From the NCBI GenBank assembly GCA_947505055.1, contig CANNLO010000020.1, positions 1 through 28,021 on the forward strand: a stretch of 28,021 nt of DNA, in the 5' to 3' direction. The notes beneath the pieces were generated by a model. That model was not told the DNA's origin. It was given only the letters and a program-made list of their open reading frames with translations, and did no database searches. The DNA comes from Methylococcaceae bacterium (lineage in GTDB: Bacteria > Pseudomonadota > Gammaproteobacteria > Methylococcales > Methylomonadaceae). The position numbers and the translations under genes were made by a program. This document shows positions 7,756 to 17,281 of the stretch, piece by piece. How positions within the stretch are numbered: position 1 is the first letter of the stretch; the number at the start of each line of letters is the position of its first letter.

Positions 7756-9957
7756 ATGCCCGAAGTTTATATTCTCATTGTCGACGACGTACCAAGAAAC
7801 CTGTTTGCCCTTGAAAAAGTACTTAGTAAACTAAAGGTTAATGTCATTAAAGCAGGCAGTGGCGATGAGGCGCTCGCACATACACTGAACTATGATTTCG
7901 CCCTGGCGATACTCGATGTAAATATGCCTGACATGAATGGCTATGAATTGGCTGATTTACTTCTAGGCGACCCAAACACCTCTCGTATTCCGATCATTTT
8001 TTTAACGGCAGCCTACGCAGATGAATACCACTCCTTTCAAGGCTATGAAAGGGGAGCGGTTGATTACATTGTCAAACCGTTTGATCCTGTCATTTTTCTT
8101 AGTAAAGTCAGCGTATTTCTCGAGTTGGCACGCTACCGAATAGGCCTTCAGGATTTAGTTGATCAACAAACCAGCGCCTTACTGGAAGAAGGTAATAAGC
8201 TTCGTTTACTTGTCGAAAATACACCTGACTGCATTTTAAATGTCGACCACCAGGGAAATATCCTTTTTATAAATCAATCACATAATGATTTAGATTTTAT
8301 TGGAAAATCTGCTTATCAATTTTTTGATGAGGTCGACAACGAGTTGCTGCGAAAAGCCTTGGAATCAGTATTTAAAAAAGGTGAAATTGCCGAATTCGAA
8401 TCCAATATGCATCTCCCTTGGAACCCCCAGGCCACATGCTATAGCCATAGACTGGCACCGATTGTCCGTAATTCTGATATTACTGAATGCGTCCAAATAT
8501 CACGCGACATATCGCAATTGAAACTGGCTGATGAAGCACGGCTAAAGTTAGTTCGAGCCGAGGCTGAGAACCAGGCCAAAAGTAAATTCCTGGCCAGCAT
8601 GAGCCATGAAATCCGCACACCTATGAATGCTGTTCTAGGGTACGCCCAACTTCTTAGAAGAGAAGGCAACTTAACAACTCAGCAGTGCGAATATTTGGAT
8701 ATCATAGACCGGAGCGGCGAACATCTTTTAATGTTAATTGATTCGGTTTTGGATATGGCCAAAATTAAATCAGGCAGAATAACTTTAGCTCCTTCGAAAA
8801 CGAGTCTTTATGACTTACTGAATGATCTCGAAAAAATGTTTCTTTTATCTGCCAGAAAAAAAGGTCTGCAATTAAATGTCCAATGCTCGAAAGAGCTTCC
8901 CGATTGGTTAATGGTTGACGCAAATAAAGTCCGGCAAGTACTGATTAATCTTTTGGGTAATGCGCTGAAATTTACAGACCATGGAAGAATTGAAATACGC
9001 GCCGGGATAACTGATTATGATGACTATAAAACAACAGTTTATATTGAAGTTGAGGATACGGGTTACGGCATTGAAACTGAAAAAATAGAGTCCATCTTTA
9101 ATGCTTTTGAGCAAGCCAGAGCAGGCACTAAGAATATAGGCGCAGGATTAGGACTGGCCGTAAGTAATGAGTTTGCTCACCTGATGAATGGCTCAATTAC
9201 TGTTCAAAGCGAAGTCGACAAAGGGAGTCTATTTAGATTTGAATTTACTGCCGAACCGACTGACTTTGAAAACAGACGAAAATCCACCCAGGTTGTAATG
9301 CACCTGGATTCGGATTATGAAACACCACTTGTCTTAGTTGTGGATGATGACACTGATAATTTGAATATGCTGGGACTAATTCTTAGCTCGGTAGGTTTTA
9401 AAGTTTGTCTGATTAGCAATGGAGAGGAAGCTTTAACTGCTTTTCTGGAACAGAAACCTTCAATCATTATTTTGGATCTAAAAATGAAGGGAATGGATGG
9501 AATGGAGTTTGCCCAGCGTATTCGTAGCTTGCCGAGTGATAATCAGGTTCCAATCATTATGATTACAGCATCACCCTCAAGCGAAAACAGGGACTTGGCG
9601 TTTAATGTTGGCGTTAACCAATTCTTATGTAAGCCAGTACGCGAACAAACTTATTTTGAAGAAATTGGCCACCTGATTGGCACAAAATATATTTACGCAG
9701 GGGACATTAAGTCTGATTTTAAAGATGAAAGACGCTTGAACAGTAAAATGATTGAAACTTTGCCGCTATCACTACGCCTGGGCCTCCAACAAGCCGTTCG
9801 TAGCGGTTACATCGAAAGCATTACTGACTGGATTGTGCGAACGGAAGATCAAGACCCTTGGATAGGACAGAAACTGCGGGTTATGACCGAAAAATTTGAC
9901 TACACCTCTTTATTGAAACTTTTGGATAATACAGGACAGCCTTATGAAAAACATTAG
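7756..9957 (+). CDS. soluble hybrid histidine kinase (REC-PAS-HisKA-HATPase-REC)
   Basis: 733 residues and no membrane segment, so it acts in the cytoplasm. Receiver 1 spans 1-125, with acid pair D10/D11, phosphoacceptor D54 and K107. A PAS-like domain covers about 145-255. HisKA has H284 in [10 protein letters not shown]; the ATPase domain shows the N box LLGNALKFT (399-407), VEDTGYGIE and GAGLGLAVS. Receiver 2 (about 524-640) has D574 and K626. A tail of about 100 residues lacks a recognised domain. With an N-terminal receiver it takes input from another kinase as well as from the PAS signal, so it is a relay integrator. AGGAG at 7745-7749 fixes the start. The stop overlaps the next gene by 14 nt, indicating translational coupling. 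Confidence 0.9.
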   Translation: MPEVYILIVDDVPRNLFALEKVLSKLKVNVIKAGSGDEALAHTLNYDFALAILDVNMPDMNGYELADLLLGDPNTSRIPIIFLTAAYADEYHSFQGYERGAVDYIVKPFDPVIFLSKVSVFLELARYRIGLQDLVDQQTSALLEEGNKLRLLVENTPDCILNVDHQGNILFINQSHNDLDFIGKSAYQFFDEVDNELLRKALESVFKKGEIAEFESNMHLPWNPQATCYSHRLAPIVRNSDITECVQISRDISQLKLADEARLKLVRAEAENQAKSKFLASMSHEIRTPMNAVLGYAQLLRREGNLTTQQCEYLDIIDRSGEHLLMLIDSVLDMAKIKSGRITLAPSKTSLYDLLNDLEKMFLLSARKKGLQLNVQCSKELPDWLMVDANKVRQVLINLLGNALKFTDHGRIEIRAGITDYDDYKTTVYIEVEDTGYGIETEKIESIFNAFEQARAGTKNIGAGLGLAVSNEFAHLMNGSITVQSEVDKGSLFRFEFTAEPTDFENRRKSTQVVMHLDSDYETPLVLVVDDDTDNLNMLGLILSSVGFKVCLISNGEEALTAFLEQKPSIIILDLKMKGMDGMEFAQRIRSLPSDNQVPIIMITASPSSENRDLAFNVGVNQFLCKPVREQTYFEEIGHLIGTKYIYAGDIKSDFKDERRLNSKMIETLPLSLRLGLQQAVRSGYIESITDWIVRTEDQDPWIGQKLRVMTEKFDYTSLLKLLDNTGQPYEKH

Positions 9958-11104
9958 AGCTCGGAACAATGTCTTAATTGTCGACGATACGCCAGAAAAT
10001 CTTCGATTATTGGCTATTGCAATGTTGTCAGAAGGCTATCTGGTTCGGGTTGCTCCTAATGGTGAAATGGCGATAGCGATGGCAATAGCGGAAACACCCG
10101 ATTTGGTACTTATGGATATCGACATGCCAGGCATGAACGGCTATGAAGTTTGTGATGTGTTTAAAGCAAATCCCCAATTGAAAGAGGTGCCAATCATCTT
10201 TTTAAGTGCTTTACATGATACGAATGCAAAAGTTGTGGCGTTTAATCATGGTGGAGTGGATTACGCTACCAAACCTTTTATATTGGAAGAGTTATTGGCA
10301 CGCGTTTCCACACACATCGAACTAAATAGCTTGCGACAGGAGCTTGAACAACTCAATCTCTCTTTAAAGCACACCATTTCAGATCAGGTGCATGAAATTA
10401 ACGCCGCCCAAATGTCCACAATTGTAGCCTTGGCAAAGTTGGCAGAATCGCGCGACGATGACACCGGAATGCACATCGACAGAGTTGGATCTTTTAGTCG
10501 AAGCCTTGCCCAAGCAGCACAAAATCATGCAAGCCAAAAAGCAGAAATTGATGATCACTTCGTAGAGATGATTTATCACGCATCCGCTTTGCATGATATA
10601 GGCAAGGTTGGGATTGCCGATGCTATTTTGAAGAAACCAGGAAAACTTAAACCTGAAGAATTTGAAATCATGAAAACGCATCCTGTTATCGGATTTGAAA
10701 CACTTAACGCCGTGTTAAAAATCTATCCAAATAACACAATGATTGGCATGGGGACGGACATCGCAAAATCGCATCATGAGAAATGGAATGGTTCTGGCTA
10801 TCCACAAGGCTTAAAAGGTAAAAACATACCTTTGAGCGCCCGAATTGTTGCACTTGCTGATGTTTACGATGCGCTTCGGGCCAAGCGTCCTTATAAGCCC
10901 CCCTTCAGCCATGAGCAGGCCGTCGAAATCATTCAGGAAGGTTGTGGACAGCATTTCGACCCGGACTTGGTCAGTATTTTTGAAAGCATTCACAGGGAAT
11001 TTGATCAGATCTGGCATACCTTGCAACACAAACCTGTTGAAAAGTTGATATTGGACGGCTCAATGAAATTGACCTCATCCCTGAGTGGATCGAGAGTGAT
11101 GTAA
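9944..11104 (+). CDS. RpfG-like response regulator with HD-GYP c-di-GMP phosphodiesterase
   Basis: 386 residues. The receiver domain (about 8-125) has D14/D15, phosphoacceptor D58 (LMDIDMPG) and K110. A coiled-coil linker (about 126-155) follows. The HD-GYP domain (about 155-355) is complete: H178 in HIDR, H217/D218 in HDIGKVGI, SHHEKWNGSGYP with GYP at 285-287, then IPLSARIVALADVYDAL. These metal ligands are those of active HD-GYP enzymes, which hydrolyse c-di-GMP to pGpG or GMP. Phosphorylation by the preceding kinase, whose 3' end overlaps this start by 14 nt, is the likely switch. It would lower c-di-GMP and so favour motility or biofilm exit. The start follows [15 protein letters not shown]; no separate promoter is expected. 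Confidence 0.93.
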   Translation: MKNIRARNNVLIVDDTPENLRLLAIAMLSEGYLVRVAPNGEMAIAMAIAETPDLVLMDIDMPGMNGYEVCDVFKANPQLKEVPIIFLSALHDTNAKVVAFNHGGVDYATKPFILEELLARVSTHIELNSLRQELEQLNLSLKHTISDQVHEINAAQMSTIVALAKLAESRDDDTGMHIDRVGSFSRSLAQAAQNHASQKAEIDDHFVEMIYHASALHDIGKVGIADAILKKPGKLKPEEFEIMKTHPVIGFETLNAVLKIYPNNTMIGMGTDIAKSHHEKWNGSGYPQGLKGKNIPLSARIVALADVYDALRAKRPYKPPFSHEQAVEIIQEGCGQHFDPDLVSIFESIHREFDQIWHTLQHKPVEKLILDGSMKLTSSLSGSRVM

Positions 11105-11268
11105 AAACCACATGGCACAATGATTGGAACGATGACTTACCTCTTCCACTTGGCATGCTTAGCAATACCATGTAATCAGTAATAAAAATAGCCAAGCCCA
11201 CGCTGGAAAAGGGTTTGGTGGAGGGGAGCAAACAAAACTTCACCTCGTTTCTCTAAAATAACATCAAA

Positions 11269-14200
11269 ATGAGTTTCTCTATGCTGAATAATCTCAATAT
11301 AAAAGGTCTGTTTCTGGTTGTTGGGTTAATGGCCTTGCTTGCCATTGTCATGGGTTTATCCTCTTTGAATGGGTTGGAGCAGTCCAACGATAGTTTACGC
11401 ACGATTTATCTGGATCGTACCGTTGGACTTAGGCAATTAGGCGAAATCAAGATAAAAATACTGGCCAACCGTCTGTCAGTTTCCAACTCTCTGGCATTCA
11501 AAGATGAAATTCCAAGAAATGTAGCGCTAATCAAGCAAAATCTCCTTGATATCGAAAAACTATGGGTTGAATACCGGAACTCAAAATTTACCAGCGACGA
11601 ATTTGGACTGGCCAATAAGCTTGAAAAAGAAATGAAGCAACTGACTCAGGAAGGTTTAACGCCTAGCATGGAAGCCCTGATGATAGGTCATACAGAAGCT
11701 GCCGAAGACCTAGTTAAAACAACCATACGCCCTTTATATATTCCTGTCGAAGAGGATATCGATAGATTGCGGCAGATTCAGGTGGACGTTACTTTACAGG
11801 AATATATGGATAATCAATCCCGATATGAGTCGAATCGGGTAATGTTGATAGCGATTCTGACAGTTAAGATATTACTGGCAATTTTTATATTAAGTTATAT
11901 TAGATTGCTGATACGCAAAGTCACAAAAATGATGGCGGTTACCGAGCGTATTTCCATAGGCGAATTGGATATGGAAGTTGACATTCAAGGTACTGATGAA
12001 ATTGGCCAATTAGCCGGCTCGGTTGAAAGGATGCAGCATGCTCTCAGGTCTGGCCGCAACGAAAGCTCATCACAAGATTGGTTAAAAACGGGTATCGCAC
12101 GAATTAACCAAATGCTAATGGGGCAAGATAATATCGCTGTTTTAGCTTCAAAAACCATAACCGAAATTGCCACCTATCTCGACGCCAAAGTGGGAGCCTT
12201 ATACGTTGCAAATGGTTCTGATAATGGCACTGAATTGGCATTGCTTGGAACCTATGCCTATACCCAGAGAAAGAATTTATCCTGCAAATACAAACTAGGT
12301 GAAGGCTTGGTCGGTCAGGCAGCGTTAGAGCAGAAACAAATATTACTTCAAAATGTGCCTGATGATTACGTTCGGGTCGTTTCAGGATTAGGTGAAACGG
12401 TACCTCGTAACATTTGTGTAACACCTATTCTTTATGAGCAGTCAATTCGGGGCGTTTTGGAAATAGGTACTTTAGAGCCTCTAACAAAAATGGAAATGGA
12501 ATATCTGGCGCAGGCAGTTGAAATCGTTGCTACAGCCTTTGAAATTACTGCAACTCAAGCCCGCATGAAACTCCAGCAGGAAGAATTACTAGCCTCTAAT
12601 GAAGAGCTTGAAGCACAAGCGAAGGTAGTAGAATTATCACGGCAGGAATTAAAAGCCCAGCAAGGGGAGCTACAAAACATCAACGCAGAACTGGAAGCCC
12701 AGATACAACGCGTTAAAGATTCTGAAGATGAACTGAGGGCACAACAAGAAGAGTTGGAAGTGACTAATGTTGAACTGAAGACCAACAATAATCAGTTGGA
12801 ACAACAAAAAACGGCGAATGAAATAGCACGCCGGGAGTTGGCAGTTCAAGCCGAAGAATTGACCATGGCCAGCAAATACAAATCAGAATTCCTGGCCAAT
12901 ATGTCCCATGAACTTAGAACGCCGCTAAATAGCTTGTTGCTATTATCTCGATCTTTACTTGAAAACAGGACAGGAAATCTCTCGGAAGACCAAGTTGAAA
13001 CGGCTAGCGTTATTTACGATAGCGGAAGTGATCTGCTGAATCTGATTAACGAAATTCTGGATCTTTCTAAAATCGAGTCCGGCAAGATGGACTTAAGGTT
13101 ACAACCTATAGAAATTACAGAATTAATGCGCACCATCAATGTCCAGTTTGAACACATGGCCATAAATCAGGGATTAACATTAAACATTGATTGTGAAGAC
13201 GATGTTCCAAAATCCATTGTTACCGATGCACAACGCTTGGGACAGGTCATCAAAAATCTAGTCGGCAATGCCTTGAAATTCACAGAAAAAGGTTCCGTTT
13301 CGGTAGCCTTTACACCCGTGCCTGACGATGTCGATTTATCACGTAGCCAGTTAGATCCTGCAAAAGCCTTAGCTATTAAAGTCACCGATACCGGAATTGG
13401 CATTCCTTTTGATAAACAAAAAATAATCTTTGAAGCCTTTCAGCAAGCTGATTCAGGAGATCGCAGACGTTTTGGCGGCACCGGTTTGGGCTTATCCATA
13501 TCCCGGGAACTGGTTACCTTGTTGGGCGGTGAAATTCAACTGGTCAGCGAGTTTGGCAAAGGCTCTACGTTCAGTATTTACATTCCGCTTGAAGCAATTA
13601 GCAAAGAGGCATCGACCGAAAAAGAGCTTATCCGTAATGCCCCTAAACCGACTTATCCCGTCCAGAATAAAACACCCTCTATCGCCACCAATAATCTGCC
13701 CGCACCGATCAATGTTGATGATGACCGCGAGAGTATCGCCGACAAAGATAGAGTTTTATTGATCATAGAAGATGACTTGCGTTTCGCAAAAATTTTAGTC
13801 GGCAACAGCCGTGAACGCGGCTTTAAATGCTTAATTGCGCTGACCGGTGAAGAGGGTATGGAGTTAGCCAGAAATTACCGCCCTGACGGTGTTGTGCTTG
13901 ATATTCACCTTCCGGGTATGGATGGTTGGGCCGTCTTGAATGAGCTCAAGCAAGATGTCGATACCCGACATATTCCGGTTCATATCGTATCCTCTGAAGA
14001 TGCGTCGAATGACGGCTTACGTATTGGTGCTATTGGACATCTAAGAAAACCGGTGCTCAGAGAAGATATTGAGGCCGTTTTAGACCGCCTCGAGCAAGCG
14101 TCATCATCCGCTCAAAAACGGGTTTTAATCGTTGAAGACGATGCGCTGATACGTCGTGAAACCGTTCGTTCAGTTGGTAATGGCAATGTCACTGTAGAAG

Positions 14201-14916
14201 AGGTCGATACCGGCGAAAAGGCGCTACAAGCTTTACGCGAAAGAACCTTTGCCCTGGTTATACTTGATCTTGGTCTACCCGATATGCAAGGACTGGAATT
14301 ACTTAATGCCGTAGCGAAAGAAAAAATAGATATGCCCCCTGTCATTATTTATACGGTTCGTGAGCTGTCCATGGACGAGGAAATGTCGCTACGCAACTAT
14401 GCCAACTCCATCATCCTGAAAGATGTCAGGTCTCAGGAGCGCCTGATTGATGAAGTCGCCTTGTTCTTGCACCGCGTAGTCAATGAATTACCTGAAGATA
14501 AAAAAAGAGTTATCCGGCATTTACATGAATCTGACGATAATCTGAAGGGTCGCAAAATCTTAATTGTGGAAGATGATATGCGCACCATGTTCGCCATGAC
14601 TAAAATTCTGGCAGGACATGGGTTAAATCCCATCAAGGCAGATAACGGTGAAAAAGCCCTGGAGATGCTACATAAAAATCCTGATGTTGATTTGGTGTTA
14701 ATGGATATGATGATGCCAGTCATGGATGGCTATGAGGCAACCAGCTGTATTCGTGCGCTACCTGACTTTGCCCATCTTCCGATCATTGCCTTAACTGCTA
14801 AAGCCATGAAAGAAGATCGGAAGAAATGTTTAGATGCAGGCGCCTCGGATTATTTGTCCAAACCCGTTGATCAAGATCGACTTATTTCATTAATTAGGGT
14901 TTGGTTGTGTAGATAA
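11269..14916 (+). CDS. membrane hybrid histidine kinase (HAMP-GAF-coiled coil-HisKA-HATPase-3xREC)
   Basis: 1215 residues. TM1 (about 13-33) and TM2 (about 192-213) flank a roughly 155-residue periplasmic four-helix-type sensor domain. HAMP (about 214-266), GAF (about 285-430) and a long Glu/Gln-rich coiled coil (about 435-540) follow. HisKA has H547 (NMSHELRTPL) and the ATPase domain has [17 protein letters not shown] and GGTGLGLSI. Three receivers in series have phosphoacceptors D878, D1000 and D1146; the last has SKPVD. Receiver 2 carries K in IILKD instead of the usual KP. No HPt domain is present, so phosphate must pass to a separate carrier or directly. A 164-nt gap separates it from the HD-GYP gene. 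No strong ribosome-binding site is seen; ATG 11281 is an alternative start. Confidence 0.92.
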   Translation: MSFSMLNNLNIKGLFLVVGLMALLAIVMGLSSLNGLEQSNDSLRTIYLDRTVGLRQLGEIKIKILANRLSVSNSLAFKDEIPRNVALIKQNLLDIEKLWVEYRNSKFTSDEFGLANKLEKEMKQLTQEGLTPSMEALMIGHTEAAEDLVKTTIRPLYIPVEEDIDRLRQIQVDVTLQEYMDNQSRYESNRVMLIAILTVKILLAIFILSYIRLLIRKVTKMMAVTERISIGELDMEVDIQGTDEIGQLAGSVERMQHALRSGRNESSSQDWLKTGIARINQMLMGQDNIAVLASKTITEIATYLDAKVGALYVANGSDNGTELALLGTYAYTQRKNLSCKYKLGEGLVGQAALEQKQILLQNVPDDYVRVVSGLGETVPRNICVTPILYEQSIRGVLEIGTLEPLTKMEMEYLAQAVEIVATAFEITATQARMKLQQEELLASNEELEAQAKVVELSRQELKAQQGELQNINAELEAQIQRVKDSEDELRAQQEELEVTNVELKTNNNQLEQQKTANEIARRELAVQAEELTMASKYKSEFLANMSHELRTPLNSLLLLSRSLLENRTGNLSEDQVETASVIYDSGSDLLNLINEILDLSKIESGKMDLRLQPIEITELMRTINVQFEHMAINQGLTLNIDCEDDVPKSIVTDAQRLGQVIKNLVGNALKFTEKGSVSVAFTPVPDDVDLSRSQLDPAKALAIKVTDTGIGIPFDKQKIIFEAFQQADSGDRRRFGGTGLGLSISRELVTLLGGEIQLVSEFGKGSTFSIYIPLEAISKEASTEKELIRNAPKPTYPVQNKTPSIATNNLPAPINVDDDRESIADKDRVLLIIEDDLRFAKILVGNSRERGFKCLIALTGEEGMELARNYRPDGVVLDIHLPGMDGWAVLNELKQDVDTRHIPVHIVSSEDASNDGLRIGAIGHLRKPVLREDIEAVLDRLEQASSSAQKRVLIVEDDALIRRETVRSVGNGNVTVEEVDTGEKALQALRERTFALVILDLGLPDMQGLELLNAVAKEKIDMPPVIIYTVRELSMDEEMSLRNYANSIILKDVRSQERLIDEVALFLHRVVNELPEDKKRVIRHLHESDDNLKGRKILIVEDDMRTMFAMTKILAGHGLNPIKADNGEKALEMLHKNPDVDLVLMDMMMPVMDGYEATSCIRALPDFAHLPIIALTAKAMKEDRKKCLDAGASDYLSKPVDQDRLISLIRVWLCR

Positions 14917-14941
14917 AGCAAATAAATTAATGATTTATATC

Positions 14942-14962
14942 CTCTCTCCCTTAGGGAGAGAG
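14942..14962. terminator. 9-bp G/C-rich palindrome after the hybrid kinase
   Basis: CTCTCTCCC (14942-14950) and GGGAGAGAG (14954-14962) form a perfect stem with a TTA loop, 25 nt after the kinase stop. No T-run follows, so it may be a dispersed intergenic palindrome serving as a transcript end or RNA stabiliser rather than a standard terminator. The same kind of CTCTCCCT palindrome recurs between genes in many proteobacteria. Confidence 0.45.
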
Positions 14963-15073
14963 CTGTTAAACTTGATATCTTCGTGACAAATTCTTGCCGC
15001 CTCCAAAAACTGAATTTCTTATCTCTGACAAGTTAGAAAACCTTTTCAACTGCAAGCTTGGATAGATGTACGG

Positions 15074-15079
15074 TATAAT
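15074..15079 (+). promoter_or_regulatory. -10 element for the yciO operon
   Basis: A perfect TATAAT lies 33 nt upstream of the yciO ATG. The -35 region at 17-nt spacing is weak (TGCAAG, 15051-15056). It is the only good promoter candidate in the 196-nt gap before yciO. Confidence 0.45.
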
Positions 15080-15112
15080 CGCGCCCTATTCAACTTTACT
15101 TGGCACTGCCCC

Positions 15113-15733
15113 ATGTCTCAATATTTTGAAATACACCCGGAGAGTCCGCAGCTGCGCTTGATACATCGTGCCGTAGACATTATCCGCAAGGGAGGCGTAA
15201 TTGTTTATCCGACCGAAACCTCTTATGCGATTGCCTGTCATCTAGGTGATAAACAGGCGCTGGATAAAATTCGTCGTATTCGCCAACTGGATGATAAACA
15301 TAATTTTACGCTGGTGTGTAAAGATTTAGCACAGGTTTCCACGTTTACTAAAATCAGCAATGATGCATATCGCTTGATCAAGTCCTTATCGCCAGGGGCT
15401 TTTACCTTTATATTGGAAGCCACGCGTGAAGTGCCTCGACGGTTACAGCATCCCAAGAAAAAAACCGTCGGTATACGTATTCCCGATCATCCAGTCGCAC
15501 AATTACTGGTTCAAGAACTGGGCGAACCTTTATTTAGCACAACGTTGTTGTTGCCAGGAGAAGATGAAGGCATGACCGATCCTTACGAAATCAAAAGCAA
15601 GCTGGATAATGATCTAGATTTAATAATTGATGCCGGTATTATCGACTTCGAACAAACGACCATCATCGAATTTTCTGCCGAAGGCGCTGAAATCATCCGG
15701 CAGGGCAAAGGCCTTGCACCGATGTTGGGATAA
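15113..15733 (+). CDS. yciO: YciO-type Sua5/YrdC family protein
   Basis: 206 residues, the same length as E. coli YciO, with a matching start (MSQYFEIHPESPQLRLI). The YrdC fold shows GGVIVYPTETSYAIAC (about 27-42), KIRRIRQLDDKHNFTLVC (about 58-75), SPGAFTFIL (about 94-102) and KKKTVGIRIPDHP (about 115-127). Sua5/YrdC proteins make threonylcarbamoyl-AMP for the tRNA t6A modification; whether the YciO branch does this efficiently is unsettled. It is the first gene of a tight operon: the next ATG comes 3 nt after its stop. In other Gammaproteobacteria YciO also lies close to ScpA and RluB-type genes, which supports the grouping. Confidence 0.92.
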   Translation: MSQYFEIHPESPQLRLIHRAVDIIRKGGVIVYPTETSYAIACHLGDKQALDKIRRIRQLDDKHNFTLVCKDLAQVSTFTKISNDAYRLIKSLSPGAFTFILEATREVPRRLQHPKKKTVGIRIPDHPVAQLLVQELGEPLFSTTLLLPGEDEGMTDPYEIKSKLDNDLDLIIDAGIIDFEQTTIIEFSAEGAEIIRQGKGLAPMLG

Positions 15734-15736
15734 ACA

Positions 15737-16396
15737 ATGATGAATGAATTATCGCTGATGCAGCGCATTGTTGTATGGGTCTTGCCTGTAGTTTTTGCAA
15801 TTACCGTACATGAAGTTGCGCATGGTTGGATAGCGAAAAAATACGGTGACAACACTGCCTCTCTTTTAGGGCGGTTAACCTTAAATCCAATCAAACATGT
15901 TGATTTGGTTGGAACCATTATTCTTCCCGGGATTTTACTAATGACCGGAACCGGTTTTATTTTCGGCTGGGCAAAACCGGTGCCTGTCGATCCGCGAAAT
16001 TTTAAAAATCCATTGCGCGATATGGCATTAGTTGCGTTGGCCGGGCCTGTGTCCAATTTATTGATGGCAGTTGGCTGGGCCTTAATTGCTCGGATGGGTG
16101 TCACTATCGGCACGCAAACTGAGGCCATTTCCTTGCCGCTAATTTATACCGGCATAGCTGGAATATCAATCAATCTGGCCTTGGCCATGATTAATTTGCT
16201 ACCAATTCCTCCCTTGGATGGTAGCCGGATTTTGACTGGTATTTTGCCACATCGATTGGCCTGGCAATATAACCGTCTTGAGCGTTACGGTTTTATCATT
16301 TTATTGGTGTTGTTATATACCAATGCCTTGGGGGCAATTTTGGCCTATCCGATGTTTGTCGCCCAAAAATTCTTCTTTGCAATTGCTGGATTATAA
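15737..16396 (+). CDS. M50 (site-2 protease) family membrane metalloprotease
   Basis: 219 residues and about six hydrophobic segments. The zinc motif HEVAH is at 25-29 inside the first membrane helix, and the third ligand region NLLPIPPLDG has D161. GWAKPVPVDPRNF (78-90) is typical of the small bacterial S2P group without a PDZ domain. These are intramembrane zinc proteases; the substrate of this subgroup is largely unknown. It starts 3 nt after yciO and precedes scpA by 15 nt. In many bacteria this family sits beside scpA/scpB, so the arrangement is conserved though functionally unexplained. ATG 15740 is an equally possible start. Confidence 0.92.
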   Translation: MMNELSLMQRIVVWVLPVVFAITVHEVAHGWIAKKYGDNTASLLGRLTLNPIKHVDLVGTIILPGILLMTGTGFIFGWAKPVPVDPRNFKNPLRDMALVALAGPVSNLLMAVGWALIARMGVTIGTQTEAISLPLIYTGIAGISINLALAMINLLPIPPLDGSRILTGILPHRLAWQYNRLERYGFIILLVLLYTNALGAILAYPMFVAQKFFFAIAGL

Positions 16397-16411
16397 GCGG
16401 GTGCGTTGTCG

Positions 16412-17281
16412 ATGACCCCTGTTAAGGATAGCCCTGAGCAGGCCGGTGGGATTTTAGCCGAACCATCGACCTATGCACTGGTTAACGGCGCGCCGTTTAA
16501 TACCTTGCCGGATGATCTTTATATTCCACCGGATGCCCTGGAAGTAATGCTGGATACTTTTGAGGGGCCACTGGATTTGTTGTTGTATTTGATCCGTAGA
16601 CAAAATCTGGATATTGTTAACATACCGATCGCACAAATTACTCACCAATATATCGCTTATATTCAGATTATGGGCGTATTAAATCTGGAGCTGGCTGCAG
16701 AATACCTGGTGATGGCCGCCTTATTGGCGGAAATCAAATCAAGAATGTTGTTGCCCAGACAGACCGAAGTAGAAGACGAAGAAGAAGACCCAAGAGCAAC
16801 TCTGATTCGGCGCTTGCAGGAATATGAGCTGATAAAAAATGCAGCAGAAGAAATTGATCAGCTACCCCGAATTGAACGTGATATATTTGAAGTGGGCGTC
16901 GATGTTTCAGCGCTAAAAAATACCGAAATAAATTTACCGGATATCCAATTAAAAGAGATGCTGTTGGCATTTCAGGATGTACTCAAAAGAGTTGAACAAC
17001 TCAGTCATCATCAAATTACCAAAGAAGCCCTATCTGTCCGTGAACGAATGTCAACCATTTTGGAAAACCTTAAAGGAGCGGATAGTCTCCTTTTCACTCA
17101 ATTATTTGTCCGACAAGAAGGTCGACACGGAGTCGTTGTCTCGTTTTTGGCAATCCTCGAGCTCAGTAAAGAACGACTCATCGACATTATCCAGTCTGAA
17201 CCCTTTGCCGAATTACGAGTCAGAATTGCCGAAGCCTGTGCCGAAACCGAAGGTGAAACCGCAGTCCAAGCCAGCAGTTGA
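16412..17281 (+). CDS. scpA: segregation and condensation protein A
   Basis: 289 residues from ATG 16412; a TTG two codons earlier (16406) is possible. ScpA is the kleisin that bridges the Smc dimer and, with ScpB, compacts and segregates the chromosome. The N-terminal Smc-binding helices begin with TFEGPLDLLLYLI (about 49-61), followed by IPIAQITHQYIAYI and LAAEYLVMAALLAEIKSRMLLP. An acidic linker (EVEDEEEDPRA, near 135) leads to the ScpB-binding middle, and the winged-helix end carries VVSFLAILELSKERLIDI. A roughly 45-residue extension precedes the conserved core. Its 3' end overlaps the likely start region of scpB. Confidence 0.93.
   Translation: MTPVKDSPEQAGGILAEPSTYALVNGAPFNTLPDDLYIPPDALEVMLDTFEGPLDLLLYLIRRQNLDIVNIPIAQITHQYIAYIQIMGVLNLELAAEYLVMAALLAEIKSRMLLPRQTEVEDEEEDPRATLIRRLQEYELIKNAAEEIDQLPRIERDIFEVGVDVSALKNTEINLPDIQLKEMLLAFQDVLKRVEQLSHHQITKEALSVRERMSTILENLKGADSLLFTQLFVRQEGRHGVVVSFLAILELSKERLIDIIQSEPFAELRVRIAEACAETEGETAVQASS

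Noticed and set aside
11113..11128. Sigma54-like site (TGGCAC, 5 nt, TTGGA) before the membrane hybrid kinase
   Set aside because: The -24 half is good, but the -12 half reads TTGG where the conserved GC should be, and no activator-binding site is evident.
15583..16128. 181-codon minus-strand frame across yciO and the M50 protease
   Set aside because: Both plus-strand genes here are firmly identified, and the antisense product has no recognisable motif.
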